Positions 16,699 through 25,239 of a stretch of 64,000 nucleotides of DNA are shown one piece after another (positions within the stretch are counted from its first letter, which is position 1; each line of letters opens with the position of its first letter). Below the pieces are notes generated by a model, which saw only the letters and a list, made by a program, of their open reading frames with translations, searched no databases and was not told the origin of the DNA. The position numbers and the translations under genes were made by a program. The stretch lies in the NCBI RefSeq assembly GCF_044596045.1, contig NZ_CP138995.1, forward strand, positions 3,410,001 to 3,474,000, read 5' to 3'. Source of the stretch: Flagellimonas sp947499585 (GTDB lineage Bacteria > Bacteroidota > Bacteroidia > Flavobacteriales > Flavobacteriaceae).

Positions 16699-18204
16699 AT
16701 GTTTTCAATCAAAAGATTTGTATTTCTATTTACCATAACCACTTGTTTTTCAGCTTTCTCTCAAGATTCAATCGCTGTAAAATCTGAAGTGAAGGATGCA
16801 ATAAACGAACTTAAAGATTTTGTTGCCATTCCAAATGATGCACTTAACGCGGATGATATCGATGATAATATTTTTTGGTTAAAGAAAAAGTTTGGCGAAC
16901 GGGGGTTTAATACTACGGTATTGGAAACTGAGAACCTACCTCTTTTTTTTGCTGCTTTGCCTATGGAAGATTCCAAACCAACAATGCTTATATACATGCA
17001 TTTGGATGGTCAGTCTGTAGACCCCTCAAAATGGGATCAGCCGAATCCATATGAAGCTGTTTTGAAAAAGCCGGTTGAGGATGGTTTTGAAACCATTTCT
17101 TTTGATGCTTTGGAGAAGGACATCAACTACGATTGGAGACTATTTGGTCGTTCAACCTCAGATGATAAAGGACCTATAGTCATGTTTTTGAATGCGATTG
17201 ACCTGCTTAAAAAAGATAACAAGGAGATTCCCTTCAATATTAAAGTGATTTTGGATGGTGAAGAAGAAAAAAGCAGCAAACCATTACCAAAGGCTGTAAA
17301 ACAATATAGAGAATTGCTTGAGGCTGATTTTTTGGTCATCAACGATGGCCCTGTCCATCCTTCAGGAGATCCAACAGTAGTATATGGCTGTCGCGGCATT
17401 ACTTCTTTGACTCTTACCTCATATGGTCCAATAACTCCGCAGCACAGCGGACATTATGGAAACTATGCTCCAAATCCTGGGTTTCAACTTGCCCAATTAT
17501 TGGCGAGCATGAAAGACAAAGAGGGTCGTGTGACTATTCCTGGATATTATGATGGCATTTCCTTGGACGATACTGTTCAGGAAGTTTTAAAAAGTGTACC
17601 TGACAGTGATGCAGCAATTTCGGAAAAACTTCAATTTAAATCTGCCGAAAAGGTAGGTGGGTTCTACCAAGAAGCTTTGCAGTACCCTTCTTTAAACATT
17701 CGAGGATTGGGTTCTGGTTGGGTAGGAAAAAAAGCGCGAACCATAGTGCCAGAAAGTGCAACGGCTGAACTTGATTTGCGTTTGGTTCCTGAAAGTGATG
17801 GAACCCGATTAAAGAAACTGGTGAAGGACCATATTACCAAACAAGGATTTCATGTTTTGAACCATATTCCATCTAAAGAAGAACGTATGGCTCATGATAA
17901 AATCATTACGGTAACTGAAGGTAGTGTTACCGATGCTTTCCGCACCAACTTGGACAATTCCTACGGAAAATTTTTAGTTGAAACCCTAAGAACCTCTTTT
18001 GAAAAAGATGTGGTTCGAATTCGTATCATGGGAGGGACAGTTCCGATAGCGCCTTTTATCAACGAATTGAAGATTCCTGCATTTATTGTCCCAATGGTAA
18101 ATGCGGACAATAATCAGCATAGCCCCAATGAGAATTTAAAAATTGGGCAGTTGGCGTATGGAATTAGAGCATTTTATGGAATTTTGAGTACTCCTGTGCA
18201 ATAG
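16699..18204 (+). CDS. M20-family metallopeptidase, exported
   Basis: 501 residues with a signal peptide ending near FSAFSQ. Binuclear-zinc M20 motifs: YMHLDGQSVDP (metal His and catalytic Asp), FGRSTSDDKGPIVMFLNAIDLL (bridging Asp), VILDGEEEKSS (Glu general base plus metal Glu), and QHSPNENLKIG with the last metal His. The dimerisation insert lies between ~residues 230 and 380. The family includes dipeptidases and aminoacylases. Exported location suggests envelope peptide degradation. It begins 21 bp after trpA without a terminator, so it may be co-transcribed with the trp operon. Confidence 0.9.
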   Translation: MFSIKRFVFLFTITTCFSAFSQDSIAVKSEVKDAINELKDFVAIPNDALNADDIDDNIFWLKKKFGERGFNTTVLETENLPLFFAALPMEDSKPTMLIYMHLDGQSVDPSKWDQPNPYEAVLKKPVEDGFETISFDALEKDINYDWRLFGRSTSDDKGPIVMFLNAIDLLKKDNKEIPFNIKVILDGEEEKSSKPLPKAVKQYRELLEADFLVINDGPVHPSGDPTVVYGCRGITSLTLTSYGPITPQHSGHYGNYAPNPGFQLAQLLASMKDKEGRVTIPGYYDGISLDDTVQEVLKSVPDSDAAISEKLQFKSAEKVGGFYQEALQYPSLNIRGLGSGWVGKKARTIVPESATAELDLRLVPESDGTRLKKLVKDHITKQGFHVLNHIPSKEERMAHDKIITVTEGSVTDAFRTNLDNSYGKFLVETLRTSFEKDVVRIRIMGGTVPIAPFINELKIPAFIVPMVNADNNQHSPNENLKIGQLAYGIRAFYGILSTPVQ

Positions 18205-18211
18205 AAAATTT

Positions 18212-18235
18212 AATGATCAAAATCATTTTTTGTTC
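18212..18235 (+). terminator. Weak terminator candidate after the M20 peptidase
   Basis: Short 6-bp stem AATGAT / ATCATT (18212-18217, 18222-18227) running into a T-tract. The stem is AT-rich and short, so termination here is uncertain. Confidence 0.35.
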
Positions 18236-18288
18236 TTGTTAGCAATGTCTATTTTAGTTGTTTAAGAACTCTTTTTTGAAACTTATTA

Positions 18289-18633
18289 ATGAAAAAACTT
18301 CATCATATATACATCATTTCTGCATTTTTGCTCTCCTCTTGCAGCCCTAAAATTTCATCCTTAATCACTAAAGATTATCAATCGTTAAAATATGATGAAA
18401 AAGTTGTTGTACTTGGGTTAAATGAACAGCAACCAGCTAATGCAGAGGTGCTTGGAGTTGTTAAAGTCAGAGATACCGGATTCAGCACAAAATGTAATTA
18501 TGAAATTGCTTTGGACAAAGCCAAACTTGAAGCGCGCAAAGTAGGTGGTAATACTATTAAAATTACCAGACATAAAAAACCAGATCTATGGAGCACATGC
18601 CATAGACTTGATGCGACCATTTTAAAAATTTAA
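18289..18633 (+). CDS. Small lipoprotein, function unknown
   Basis: 114 residues. A lipoprotein signal ends at Cys (LLSSCSPKIS). The body EKVVVLGLNEQQPANAEVLGVVKVRDTGFSTKCNYEIALDKAKLEARKVGGNTIKITRH has the YDQVALEKAKxEARKxGAN-type layout seen in small RcsF/YbjQ-like envelope domains; that resemblance is loose. Two further Cys (KCNYEI and STCHRL) could form a disulfide. It is followed 10 bp later by a predicted outer-membrane protein, so the two probably act together in the envelope. Confidence 0.72.
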   Translation: MKKLHHIYIISAFLLSSCSPKISSLITKDYQSLKYDEKVVVLGLNEQQPANAEVLGVVKVRDTGFSTKCNYEIALDKAKLEARKVGGNTIKITRHKKPDLWSTCHRLDATILKI

Positions 18634-18643
18634 AATAACATCA

Positions 18644-19522
18644 ATGAATAGAACCTATCTCATACTTGTTCTGCTTCTTATTTTTGCTCAAACCGCCAAA
18701 TCCCAAGATTTAATTGTTACTAAATCCAATGATTCCATCCATTGTAAAATTACTAAGCTCAAAAAAGATAATATATATTTTGTTTTTAAAAGCAAGGACC
18801 AATATCAAAGTACTTTAATTCCCCTTACAGAAATAACCTCCTATCAATATGACTTTAGCGAAGAGAATCTTATTCCTAAAAAGGAAATACCAGGACATGT
18901 TGAATATTCCAAAATTAGAATCTCGCTTCATGGGGGTTATAGTTATCAAGCAGGAAAAATAAATGACGGAGGATCTCAAGAATTAAGAGAATATTTAAAA
19001 GAGTTGAGACCAGGATATCATTTTGGTAGTGACTTTACTTATTATTTTGCCGAGTCTTTTGGTGTAGGAGTTAAATACCAACAATTCGGAACCTCTACAG
19101 ATATTACAAATGTTGTATTTTTTGAGGCTATAAATAATGGGCCAGTTATAAGACAATTGAAAGATGATATAAGTATATCTTTCATTGGAGCTTTATTTTC
19201 TGGAAGATTTTACAATAAAACAAAGCTCAATGCTTTTCTATTTAATGCATCTATGGGTTACATGACATATTCAAATGACGCGATATATGAAAATGCTATA
19301 AAATTGAAAGGGAATACAATAGGTTTTGCTTCGGATATTGGATATGATATAGGCATAGCTGACAACTTATCGTTAGGTTTCCAATTATCAACAATTTTTG
19401 GTCAATTAAGTGAATTAGAAGCAGAAAACGGTACTGCACAAGAATCTTTTGATATTGCCAGAAACGAAGGAGGTGGATTAGGAAGATTTGATTTTTCAAT
19501 AGGCCTAAGGTTTAATTTATAG
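18644..19522 (+). CDS. Predicted outer-membrane beta-barrel protein, function unknown
   Basis: 292 residues with a signal peptide (LLLIFAQTAKSQ). An N-terminal SH3-like segment follows (DLIVTKSNDSIHCKITKLKKDNIYFVFKS), common before barrels in Bacteroidota. From about residue 88 there are alternating amphipathic strands with Gly and aromatics (ISLHGGYSYQAG, GVGVKYQQFG, GRFDFSIGLRFNL) ending in a hydrophobic C-terminus. Probably an 8-10 strand barrel. Probably in one transcript with the small lipoprotein upstream. Confidence 0.7.
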   Translation: MNRTYLILVLLLIFAQTAKSQDLIVTKSNDSIHCKITKLKKDNIYFVFKSKDQYQSTLIPLTEITSYQYDFSEENLIPKKEIPGHVEYSKIRISLHGGYSYQAGKINDGGSQELREYLKELRPGYHFGSDFTYYFAESFGVGVKYQQFGTSTDITNVVFFEAINNGPVIRQLKDDISISFIGALFSGRFYNKTKLNAFLFNASMGYMTYSNDAIYENAIKLKGNTIGFASDIGYDIGIADNLSLGFQLSTIFGQLSELEAENGTAQESFDIARNEGGGLGRFDFSIGLRFNL

Positions 19523-19690
19523 AAGAGTTAGTTCTATCAACTCACTCAGTTCTAACGAGTATAAATTTGTTCTTATCCACAAACGGCAATTAACTTCGAT
19601 GTACAAAATCCAAGTTTATGTAAAAATCATTAAAACCATGATTTCATCCTAATAGAAAAGCTATATACCTCTATTTCTCTTTACAATCTT

Positions 19691-19728
19691 GTAGGTAAAA
19701 CTAACTTTGGTCTAACTTATTTACCTAC
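19691..19728. promoter_or_regulatory. Inverted repeat around a promoter box upstream of the lone receiver gene
   Basis: GTAGGTAAA (19691-19699) and TTTACCTAC (19720-19728) form a perfect 9-bp inverted repeat with a 20-nt spacer. The spacer holds TAACTTTG (19702-19709, exact TAnnTTTG) and a 7-bp direct repeat CTAACTT at 19701 and 19712, 11 bp apart. The ATG follows at 19734. The arrangement fits a repressor or activator site flanking the promoter; the regulator is unknown. Confidence 0.5.
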
Positions 19729-19733
19729 TTATT

Positions 19734-20159
19734 ATGAAATATAGTGCACTTGTCATAGATGACTCCTCAATTCAACGTTTAGCCACATCTGTTTTGGTCA
19801 AGAATCATCCAAATCTAGAATTAATAGCTTCTTATGAGAATCCGTATAATGGAATCAAAGCCATTTATGATCATAAAGTGGATATCGTCTTTCTTGATGT
19901 GCTAATGGAGAATGTTGATGCGTTTGAGTTATTAGATAGTATTGAAATAAACTCCGCAATTATCATGAATTCAACTTGGGCAAATTTTGCAGAAAAGGCT
20001 TTTGAATATGGAATCAACGATTTTTTGATGAAACCAATGCCTAAAAAAAGATTCGATATTGCTGTTGCCAAAATCATAAAGCAAATTGAACAGACGAAAG
20101 TCAAACAAATCAAAACCTTTCCTTTTTCAGAGTTACTTTCCAATTTTGACCTTAACTAA
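19734..20159 (+). CDS. Single-domain response regulator (receiver only)
   Basis: 141 residues. Receiver domain: acidic pair VIDDSS, phospho-acceptor Asp55 in IVFLDVLMENVDAFELL, Ser/Thr in IIMNSTWA and Lys in FLMKPM. After the receiver only ~25 residues of helix remain (KIIKQIEQTKVKQIK), so there is no LytTR or DNA-binding output domain. It looks like the receiver half of a LytTR regulator. No kinase is adjacent. Output is presumably protein-protein. Confidence 0.85.
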   Translation: MKYSALVIDDSSIQRLATSVLVKNHPNLELIASYENPYNGIKAIYDHKVDIVFLDVLMENVDAFELLDSIEINSAIIMNSTWANFAEKAFEYGINDFLMKPMPKKRFDIAVAKIIKQIEQTKVKQIKTFPFSELLSNFDLN

Positions 20160-20166
20160 GGTATAT

Positions 20167-20844
20167 TTAAAAAAACTCTTTGTATTGCATCACCCTGAAA
20201 TCCAACGTATTGAATTTGGGATCTTTAGTTTTTAAATCTTTATAAACTTGTAGACTTCCAACTGCCCTATTGGCAGCACCAGATGGTGCAGTCAATGATA
20301 CGGTTTTTACCATTCTAGACTTCTCGGTTCCGATCGATGTCATGGGTAGTTTAAATTGATGTATTCTAGGTACCTCGCCAGAAACCACATCTAATTGTAT
20401 TCCATATTCTTTCAACTGTTTTCTAAAAAAATATTCAGGACCGTTCTTGCTGTTTCCTCCAGTGAATAACAGCGTATTTACATTTGTATATTTCTGCAAA
20501 TACATTATCAAATCTCTAAGTTTAGCATTTTGCATTCCCAAATCAGATGCATCAATTTTATGCCTCTCTGCACTACCCACAATATCGCAAACACCTATTT
20601 TTCTTTTTAATAAGAACTTTTTACGTTGCTCTGCAGCTTCAGCGGTAGTTTCATACTTTAGATTTAAATCAAAAATTCGGTCCAAAATAGGCCAAAGCAT
20701 TCCATTTCTGCTACCATAACAAAAGTCAACATCGTCCTTTTTTAACTCACCAGTAGTAAATCTTGGGGGTGGCAAAGTGCCTACAATCAATTTTGTGGCC
20801 TCTGGAAAAAGAAATGGTTTATAGGGATGAATATGTTGAAACAT
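20167..20844 (-). CDS. Uracil-DNA glycosylase-like protein
   Basis: 225 residues. LIVGTLPPPRFTTGELKKDDVDFCYGSRNGMLWPIL fits the UDG superfamily start (motif G[ST]xPg...f.y..n..W). GVCDIVGSAERHKIDASDLGMQNAKLRDLI and LLFTGGNSKNG follow. This group is common in Bacteroidota and related to Mug/TDG-like enzymes, but the substrate is not established. The start ATG overlaps the stop of the upstream TPR gene by one base, so the two are coupled. Confidence 0.75.
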   Translation of the reverse strand: MFQHIHPYKPFLFPEATKLIVGTLPPPRFTTGELKKDDVDFCYGSRNGMLWPILDRIFDLNLKYETTAEAAEQRKKFLLKRKIGVCDIVGSAERHKIDASDLGMQNAKLRDLIMYLQKYTNVNTLLFTGGNSKNGPEYFFRKQLKEYGIQLDVVSGEVPRIHQFKLPMTSIGTEKSRMVKTVSLTAPSGAANRAVGSLQVYKDLKTKDPKFNTLDFRVMQYKEFF

Positions 20845-21569
20845 TAGGTAAGTTCAGCTACTTCTTCTTTCGCTTTTTTAATTAAATTTCTATTCATTTT
20901 ATTACCCTGTTTAGACATATTTTCAGATTCTGAAATCATCTCATTGTAAATAATTTTCCCATCCTCAAGCTTTTTCTGTCTTATCAAAAACCGAGCAAGT
21001 TCTAAACGCTCCATAAAATTTGAGTAGGGAGCGTCAAATGTTCGCAACTGTTCCTCCGCCAATTCGGGAATATCCTTTTTATCCAATGCCATTCCATATA
21101 AAAATGATGCTTTAGATTTTTTGAACTTAGAATTACCTTCTATTCTTTTTGTATACTCAATTACTTCTTTAAAATTTGATGAGTAATAGTATGCTTCTAT
21201 TACCTTAGAAATTACATAAAAATCATTTTTAAAAACATCTTTCAAAGAAGATTCATAGTGACTAATGGCATCACTGTACATTTCTTCTTCTAAATAGGCA
21301 TCGGCAAGTGCAACCTGATTTTCAAAGGTCTCAGAAAATTTGAGTTTCTTTTCTAAATCTTTAATTTTCTTGGATGGATTAATTACTGTAACCAAATTCT
21401 CCTGAACTTTTTCAATATCCCCTTTTCTAAAAACATTCATAAAAAGATAAAGGAGAGAACCAATAAGGGGAAGAAAAATTATTGCAAAAATCCAATAATA
21501 ACTATTTCTATTGGTGTAACAATGATAAATACAGAATCCTTGTAAGGCAATAATTAAATAATAATACAT
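20844..21569 (-). CDS. Membrane protein with PLDc_N-like segment and TPR-like repeats
   Basis: 241 residues. Two N-terminal membrane helices (residues ~3-18 and ~26-45), with YYWIFAIIFLPLIGSLLYLF matching the phospholipase-D nuclease N-terminal (PLDc_N) hairpin. They are followed by a soluble helical region with TPR features (LADAYLEEEMYSDAISHYESSL, FLYGMALDKKDIPELAEEQL, LARFLIRQKKLEDGKIIYNEMI). It may be a membrane-anchored scaffold. No enzymatic motif is present. Function unknown. Confidence 0.72.
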   Translation of the reverse strand: MYYYLIIALQGFCIYHCYTNRNSYYWIFAIIFLPLIGSLLYLFMNVFRKGDIEKVQENLVTVINPSKKIKDLEKKLKFSETFENQVALADAYLEEEMYSDAISHYESSLKDVFKNDFYVISKVIEAYYYSSNFKEVIEYTKRIEGNSKFKKSKASFLYGMALDKKDIPELAEEQLRTFDAPYSNFMERLELARFLIRQKKLEDGKIIYNEMISESENMSKQGNKMNRNLIKKAKEEVAELT

Positions 21570-21678
21570 TGCCTAAAAATAAAAACAATCAATCAAAAAA
21601 CAATTAGGAATTACATCAGAATAAAATTAAACTGAAACAAGGCCTACAATCAATAGAAATCATTCTATAAATTAGTGT

Positions 21679-24234
21679 TTATGCCGAATTTCTGCTAGCG
21701 TTAATATTTCCGTACAATGACCTTGTAACTATTTTTTCGTACAATTCTTTGTATTCAGAATTCTGGGTAATATGATACAATGCGTTTTGCTGAATGACCA
21801 ATAACGGAAGAACGATCTTTTCACGAATCTTTACAGATTCTCTTGAGACCGCCTCATCTTCCATCAAAATTTTATGTCCAGAAATCTGTAAAAGCATCTT
21901 TTTTGAAAGTTGATACTCATCATGGAGTATGTTCCAAAATTCTCCAAACTCCTGGTCTTCTTTCATATAACTGGTCAGCTCAAAATTGGTCTTGGCCAAC
22001 GACATCATACTGTTCATCATCAACGCTCTAAAGAACGGCACTTCTTTGAACAACCTTTTTACATCTTCCAATCTTCCTTGTTCTCTAAAGGCCTCAATGG
22101 CAGAACCTAGACCAAAATAACCAGGTACATTTTGCTTTAATTGGCTCCAGGAGCCTACAAAAGAAATTGCTCGTAGATCTGAAAGTTCCAACTGTTTTTT
22201 GCTGCCCCGTTTTCCTGGACGGCTACCAATATTAGCTTTGGTATAATACTTCAACGTACTCCTGTTCTCTAAATATGGGATGAATTTTTCGTGCTTTTTT
22301 AATGCATCGTACTTGGCAAAACTTAATTCTGACAACTCTTCTATCAACTTTCGTTCATTAGCTGAAATCACATGTTCCTTCCCATAAAGGTTATTGCTCA
22401 ACCCAGCAGTAAGTAATTGTTCTGCATTGTGGATAAACTGCTCTTTGGTACCGTAGGTACTAGTAATTGTCTGGCCCTGAATGGTAAGCTGTATTTCGTG
22501 ATTTGCCACATCTTTGGTCTGTGCAGCATAAAAACGGTGGGTTTTACCACCTCCTCTTGCTGGCGGTCCTCCCCTACCATCAAAAAACATGGCTCTTATA
22601 CCGTTCTTTTTACAGACCTTACTCAACGTTTCTTTTGTTTTTAGAATGGACCAGTTTGCCTTTAGATAGCCGCCGTCTTTAGTTCCGTCTGAAAAACCGA
22701 GCATAATGGTATGATCGTTTCCTCTTCGCTCCAAGTGGTCGCGATAGCTAGGGATATCAAAAAGGGTCTGCATTACCTCTTCAGAAGCATCCATTCCTTT
22801 CATTGTTTCAAAAAGTGGAACAATATCAAAGGTGATCTCCTTTTCTTCCCAACCACACCATCTAAACAATCCAAATACAAAAAGGATAGAAAAAATATCC
22901 TCTGAATTACTAATGATGTATCGATTGCATCCGTCTTCACCATTGCTGTTCTGTATGCTTCTTAATTGTTGAATATTAATCAAGGTATCTTTTACAATAT
23001 CTTCATCAAAATCGGCGGGGTCAAGTTTTAAATCTCTTTTAAGTAGCCATTCCAACAATTCATCTTTGCTCAATTCTTCAAGATTATCTTTAATGGCTCC
23101 ATTCTTTTTTAGAACGGTCTCAACCGTTAAATAATGCTTGCTATGATCTTGACGAATGTCCAAAGTCGCAAAATGTGTTTTAAAAATATGAACTCTATCA
23201 ATTAGGTTGTTTAGATCATCCAAATACAAGCCGTGATAACTCTTGTTTAATTTCTCCCGGATTTTGAGCAGCGATTCAATTATTTCTGGATAACCAATAA
23301 CGAACTTGGCATCAAACATAGCCCTGTACAACTTATTATTCAACTCTGTTAAGTCCTGTTGCAAGTCTTTAAATGTCAATTTTTTGCGCAATGCTTTTAG
23401 CTCATTGTAGTAGCATTTCATCAGTGTAAGCCTAAGCTCATCTGCTACTTGCCTAGTGATTTCAGCTGTTACAAAAGGGTTGCCGTCGCGATCTCCCCCG
23501 GGCCAAAAACCCAATTTCATAATATTGTAGTTAGAAAAGTCTTCAGCTCTAATATTACTTTTTACATACTGAAACAATTCACCAATCGCATCATAATAGG
23601 TGTGCCGTAAAATGTAAATAATGTTTTTTGCCTCATCTAAAGGTGTAGGCTTTTTTGCATTTATCAGAGAGGTCAACCCCAATTGTTGCAGGGTAACATC
23701 TATCTCATTGACTTCATCCTCATTGATCAACGATTGCATTTTTGAGATAATGTCCAGAACCGCTGGGGTATAAAATTGAGTGGGATGTGCCGTGAGTACG
23801 ATTCTTGCACTAAATGTTGACAATTTCTTGGCTATTTTATCCCAGTTCTTGCTTTGATCTACTAACTCAAAATAGTCTTTAATGGAAAGTGAATTGCTAT
23901 ATTTTTGCAGTTTGGAAAAGGCAGAATCTTCAACACTGTCATACAGTACAACCTGACGTTCAACATATTGAATAATCCTGAACATAAAATCCAATCTCTC
24001 CCGTTCGTCTTTGATATCCACAAAATTTGTGAAAAATATTTCTAGGATTTGCTGGGGAGTCTTTCCTTCTTTTAAACCTTTTTCACATTGGTCGAACAAA
24101 AGTGGAACCAGCATAATTACATTTTCTATGTTCCGATAGGGTAATGTTAAAAATAGGCTGTTATAAATATTGAATTTATTGGTTACCGATTTTTTAAACT
24201 CTTCTAAACGCTTTGTTTGTTGTACTGAATTCAT
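21679..24234 (-). CDS. ppc: Phosphoenolpyruvate carboxylase
   Basis: 851 residues. Catalytic signatures: VLTAHPTQ (catalytic His), GFWPGGDRDGNPFVT, LDIRQDHSKHY, MLGFSDGTKDGGYLKANW, MFFDGRGGPPARGGG (mobile loop) and GSRPGKRGSKKQLELSDLRAI. It makes oxaloacetate from PEP and bicarbonate to refill the TCA cycle. The C-terminus ends NINASRNSA instead of the QNTG/RNTG that closes most PEPCs. Single gene; a 7/8 match to the promoter box (CATCTTTG, minus strand, 24270-24277) precedes it. Confidence 0.96.
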   Translation of the reverse strand: MNSVQQTKRLEEFKKSVTNKFNIYNSLFLTLPYRNIENVIMLVPLLFDQCEKGLKEGKTPQQILEIFFTNFVDIKDERERLDFMFRIIQYVERQVVLYDSVEDSAFSKLQKYSNSLSIKDYFELVDQSKNWDKIAKKLSTFSARIVLTAHPTQFYTPAVLDIISKMQSLINEDEVNEIDVTLQQLGLTSLINAKKPTPLDEAKNIIYILRHTYYDAIGELFQYVKSNIRAEDFSNYNIMKLGFWPGGDRDGNPFVTAEITRQVADELRLTLMKCYYNELKALRKKLTFKDLQQDLTELNNKLYRAMFDAKFVIGYPEIIESLLKIREKLNKSYHGLYLDDLNNLIDRVHIFKTHFATLDIRQDHSKHYLTVETVLKKNGAIKDNLEELSKDELLEWLLKRDLKLDPADFDEDIVKDTLINIQQLRSIQNSNGEDGCNRYIISNSEDIFSILFVFGLFRWCGWEEKEITFDIVPLFETMKGMDASEEVMQTLFDIPSYRDHLERRGNDHTIMLGFSDGTKDGGYLKANWSILKTKETLSKVCKKNGIRAMFFDGRGGPPARGGGKTHRFYAAQTKDVANHEIQLTIQGQTITSTYGTKEQFIHNAEQLLTAGLSNNLYGKEHVISANERKLIEELSELSFAKYDALKKHEKFIPYLENRSTLKYYTKANIGSRPGKRGSKKQLELSDLRAISFVGSWSQLKQNVPGYFGLGSAIEAFREQGRLEDVKRLFKEVPFFRALMMNSMMSLAKTNFELTSYMKEDQEFGEFWNILHDEYQLSKKMLLQISGHKILMEDEAVSRESVKIREKIVLPLLVIQQNALYHITQNSEYKELYEKIVTRSLYGNINASRNSA

Positions 24235-24385
24235 CGGTGGAATGTGTTTCTAGATTATTTTTAAAGAATCAAAGATGATGATAAAAGTCAAAATTAACGA
24301 CCTATTTTATCTACATCACAATTTAAAGCGTGACGAGGCATAAACCTAACATCTTTTCAAAAAACTTAGAGATGTCCGATAGAAA

Positions 24386-25147
24386 TTACCTGATAAAAAC
24401 AGGTTGATTTTCTTTTAAGGTATGTTCAGCACTAAACACGTAGCTATCATAATCAAAACCCTTAAGGTTCTCCAACGTTTGTGCATTAGTATCCAAAATA
24501 TAGCGGACCATTGAGCCACGTGCTTTTTTGGCAAAAAAACTAATGACCATTAATTTGTCATTTTTCCAGTCTTTAAAAATTGGCGTAATTACAGGTACCT
24601 TAAGTTTCTTTTCATCTACCGCTCCAAAATATTCATTACTAGCTAAGTTGATAAAAAGCTCTCCATCTTCTAATTCTGAATTTAAATGTTCCGTTAATTG
24701 TTTTTGCCAAAACTCGTAAAGGTTCTTTTTACGGGCCACTTTTAATTGAGTACCCATTTCCAAACGGTAGGGCTGCATTAAATCCAAAGGCTTTAAAATT
24801 CCATAGAGTCCTGATAAAATGCGAAGCGTATCTTGAAGTTCATCCAACTTATTTTCAGGAATGGTATAAGCATCCAAGCCTTGATAAACATCCCCGTTAA
24901 ACGAAAATACGGCAGGTCTTGAATTTTGTGGAGTGAACGGAGTTGAAAATTGTTGGTTTCTTTGCCAGTTAAGCTCTGCCAGATTATCCGATATGGACAT
25001 AAGTTTTGACAATGCCTTCGGTTTCTTTTTAACCAATACACTGTTCAATTTTTTAGATTGCTCCAAAAACTCAGGTTGACTATATTTTGATGTAGGTAGC
25101 GTTGTTTCAAAATCTAGCGACTTGGCCGGCGAAATAACAATTTTCAT
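24386..25147 (-). CDS. yaaA: YaaA-family peroxide stress protein
   Basis: 253 residues, full family length. MKIVISPAKSLDFETTLPTSKYSQPEFLEQSK start, NFNGDVYQGLDAY-like FSFNGDVYQGLDA, LRILSGLYGILKPLDLMQPYRLEMGTQL, LINLASNEYFGAV-like INLASNEYFGAVD, and FFAKKARGSMVRYI, all characteristic of YaaA/DUF328. In E. coli the protein lowers free iron and limits oxidative DNA damage. A 9-bp palindrome lies 40-60 bp upstream. Confidence 0.95.
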   Translation of the reverse strand: MKIVISPAKSLDFETTLPTSKYSQPEFLEQSKKLNSVLVKKKPKALSKLMSISDNLAELNWQRNQQFSTPFTPQNSRPAVFSFNGDVYQGLDAYTIPENKLDELQDTLRILSGLYGILKPLDLMQPYRLEMGTQLKVARKKNLYEFWQKQLTEHLNSELEDGELFINLASNEYFGAVDEKKLKVPVITPIFKDWKNDKLMVISFFAKKARGSMVRYILDTNAQTLENLKGFDYDSYVFSAEHTLKENQPVFIR

Positions 25148-25186
25148 AGAAAACTAATTTTTAGTAAAAATAAAGAGAAAATGGTT

Positions 25187-25207
25187 TTTTACACTATAAG
25201 TGTAAAA
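25187..25207. promoter_or_regulatory. Perfect palindrome upstream of yaaA
   Basis: TTTTACACT (25187-25195), 3-nt centre, AGTGTAAAA (25199-25207). It lies between the end of the RluA-type gene and yaaA, 40-60 bp before the yaaA ATG. No T-run follows it on the minus strand, so it is more likely an operator than a terminator for the upstream gene; a weak terminator cannot be excluded. Confidence 0.4.
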
Positions 25208-25239
25208 GGTGTTTTCAATCCTTCAATTGAAGAAAACTA

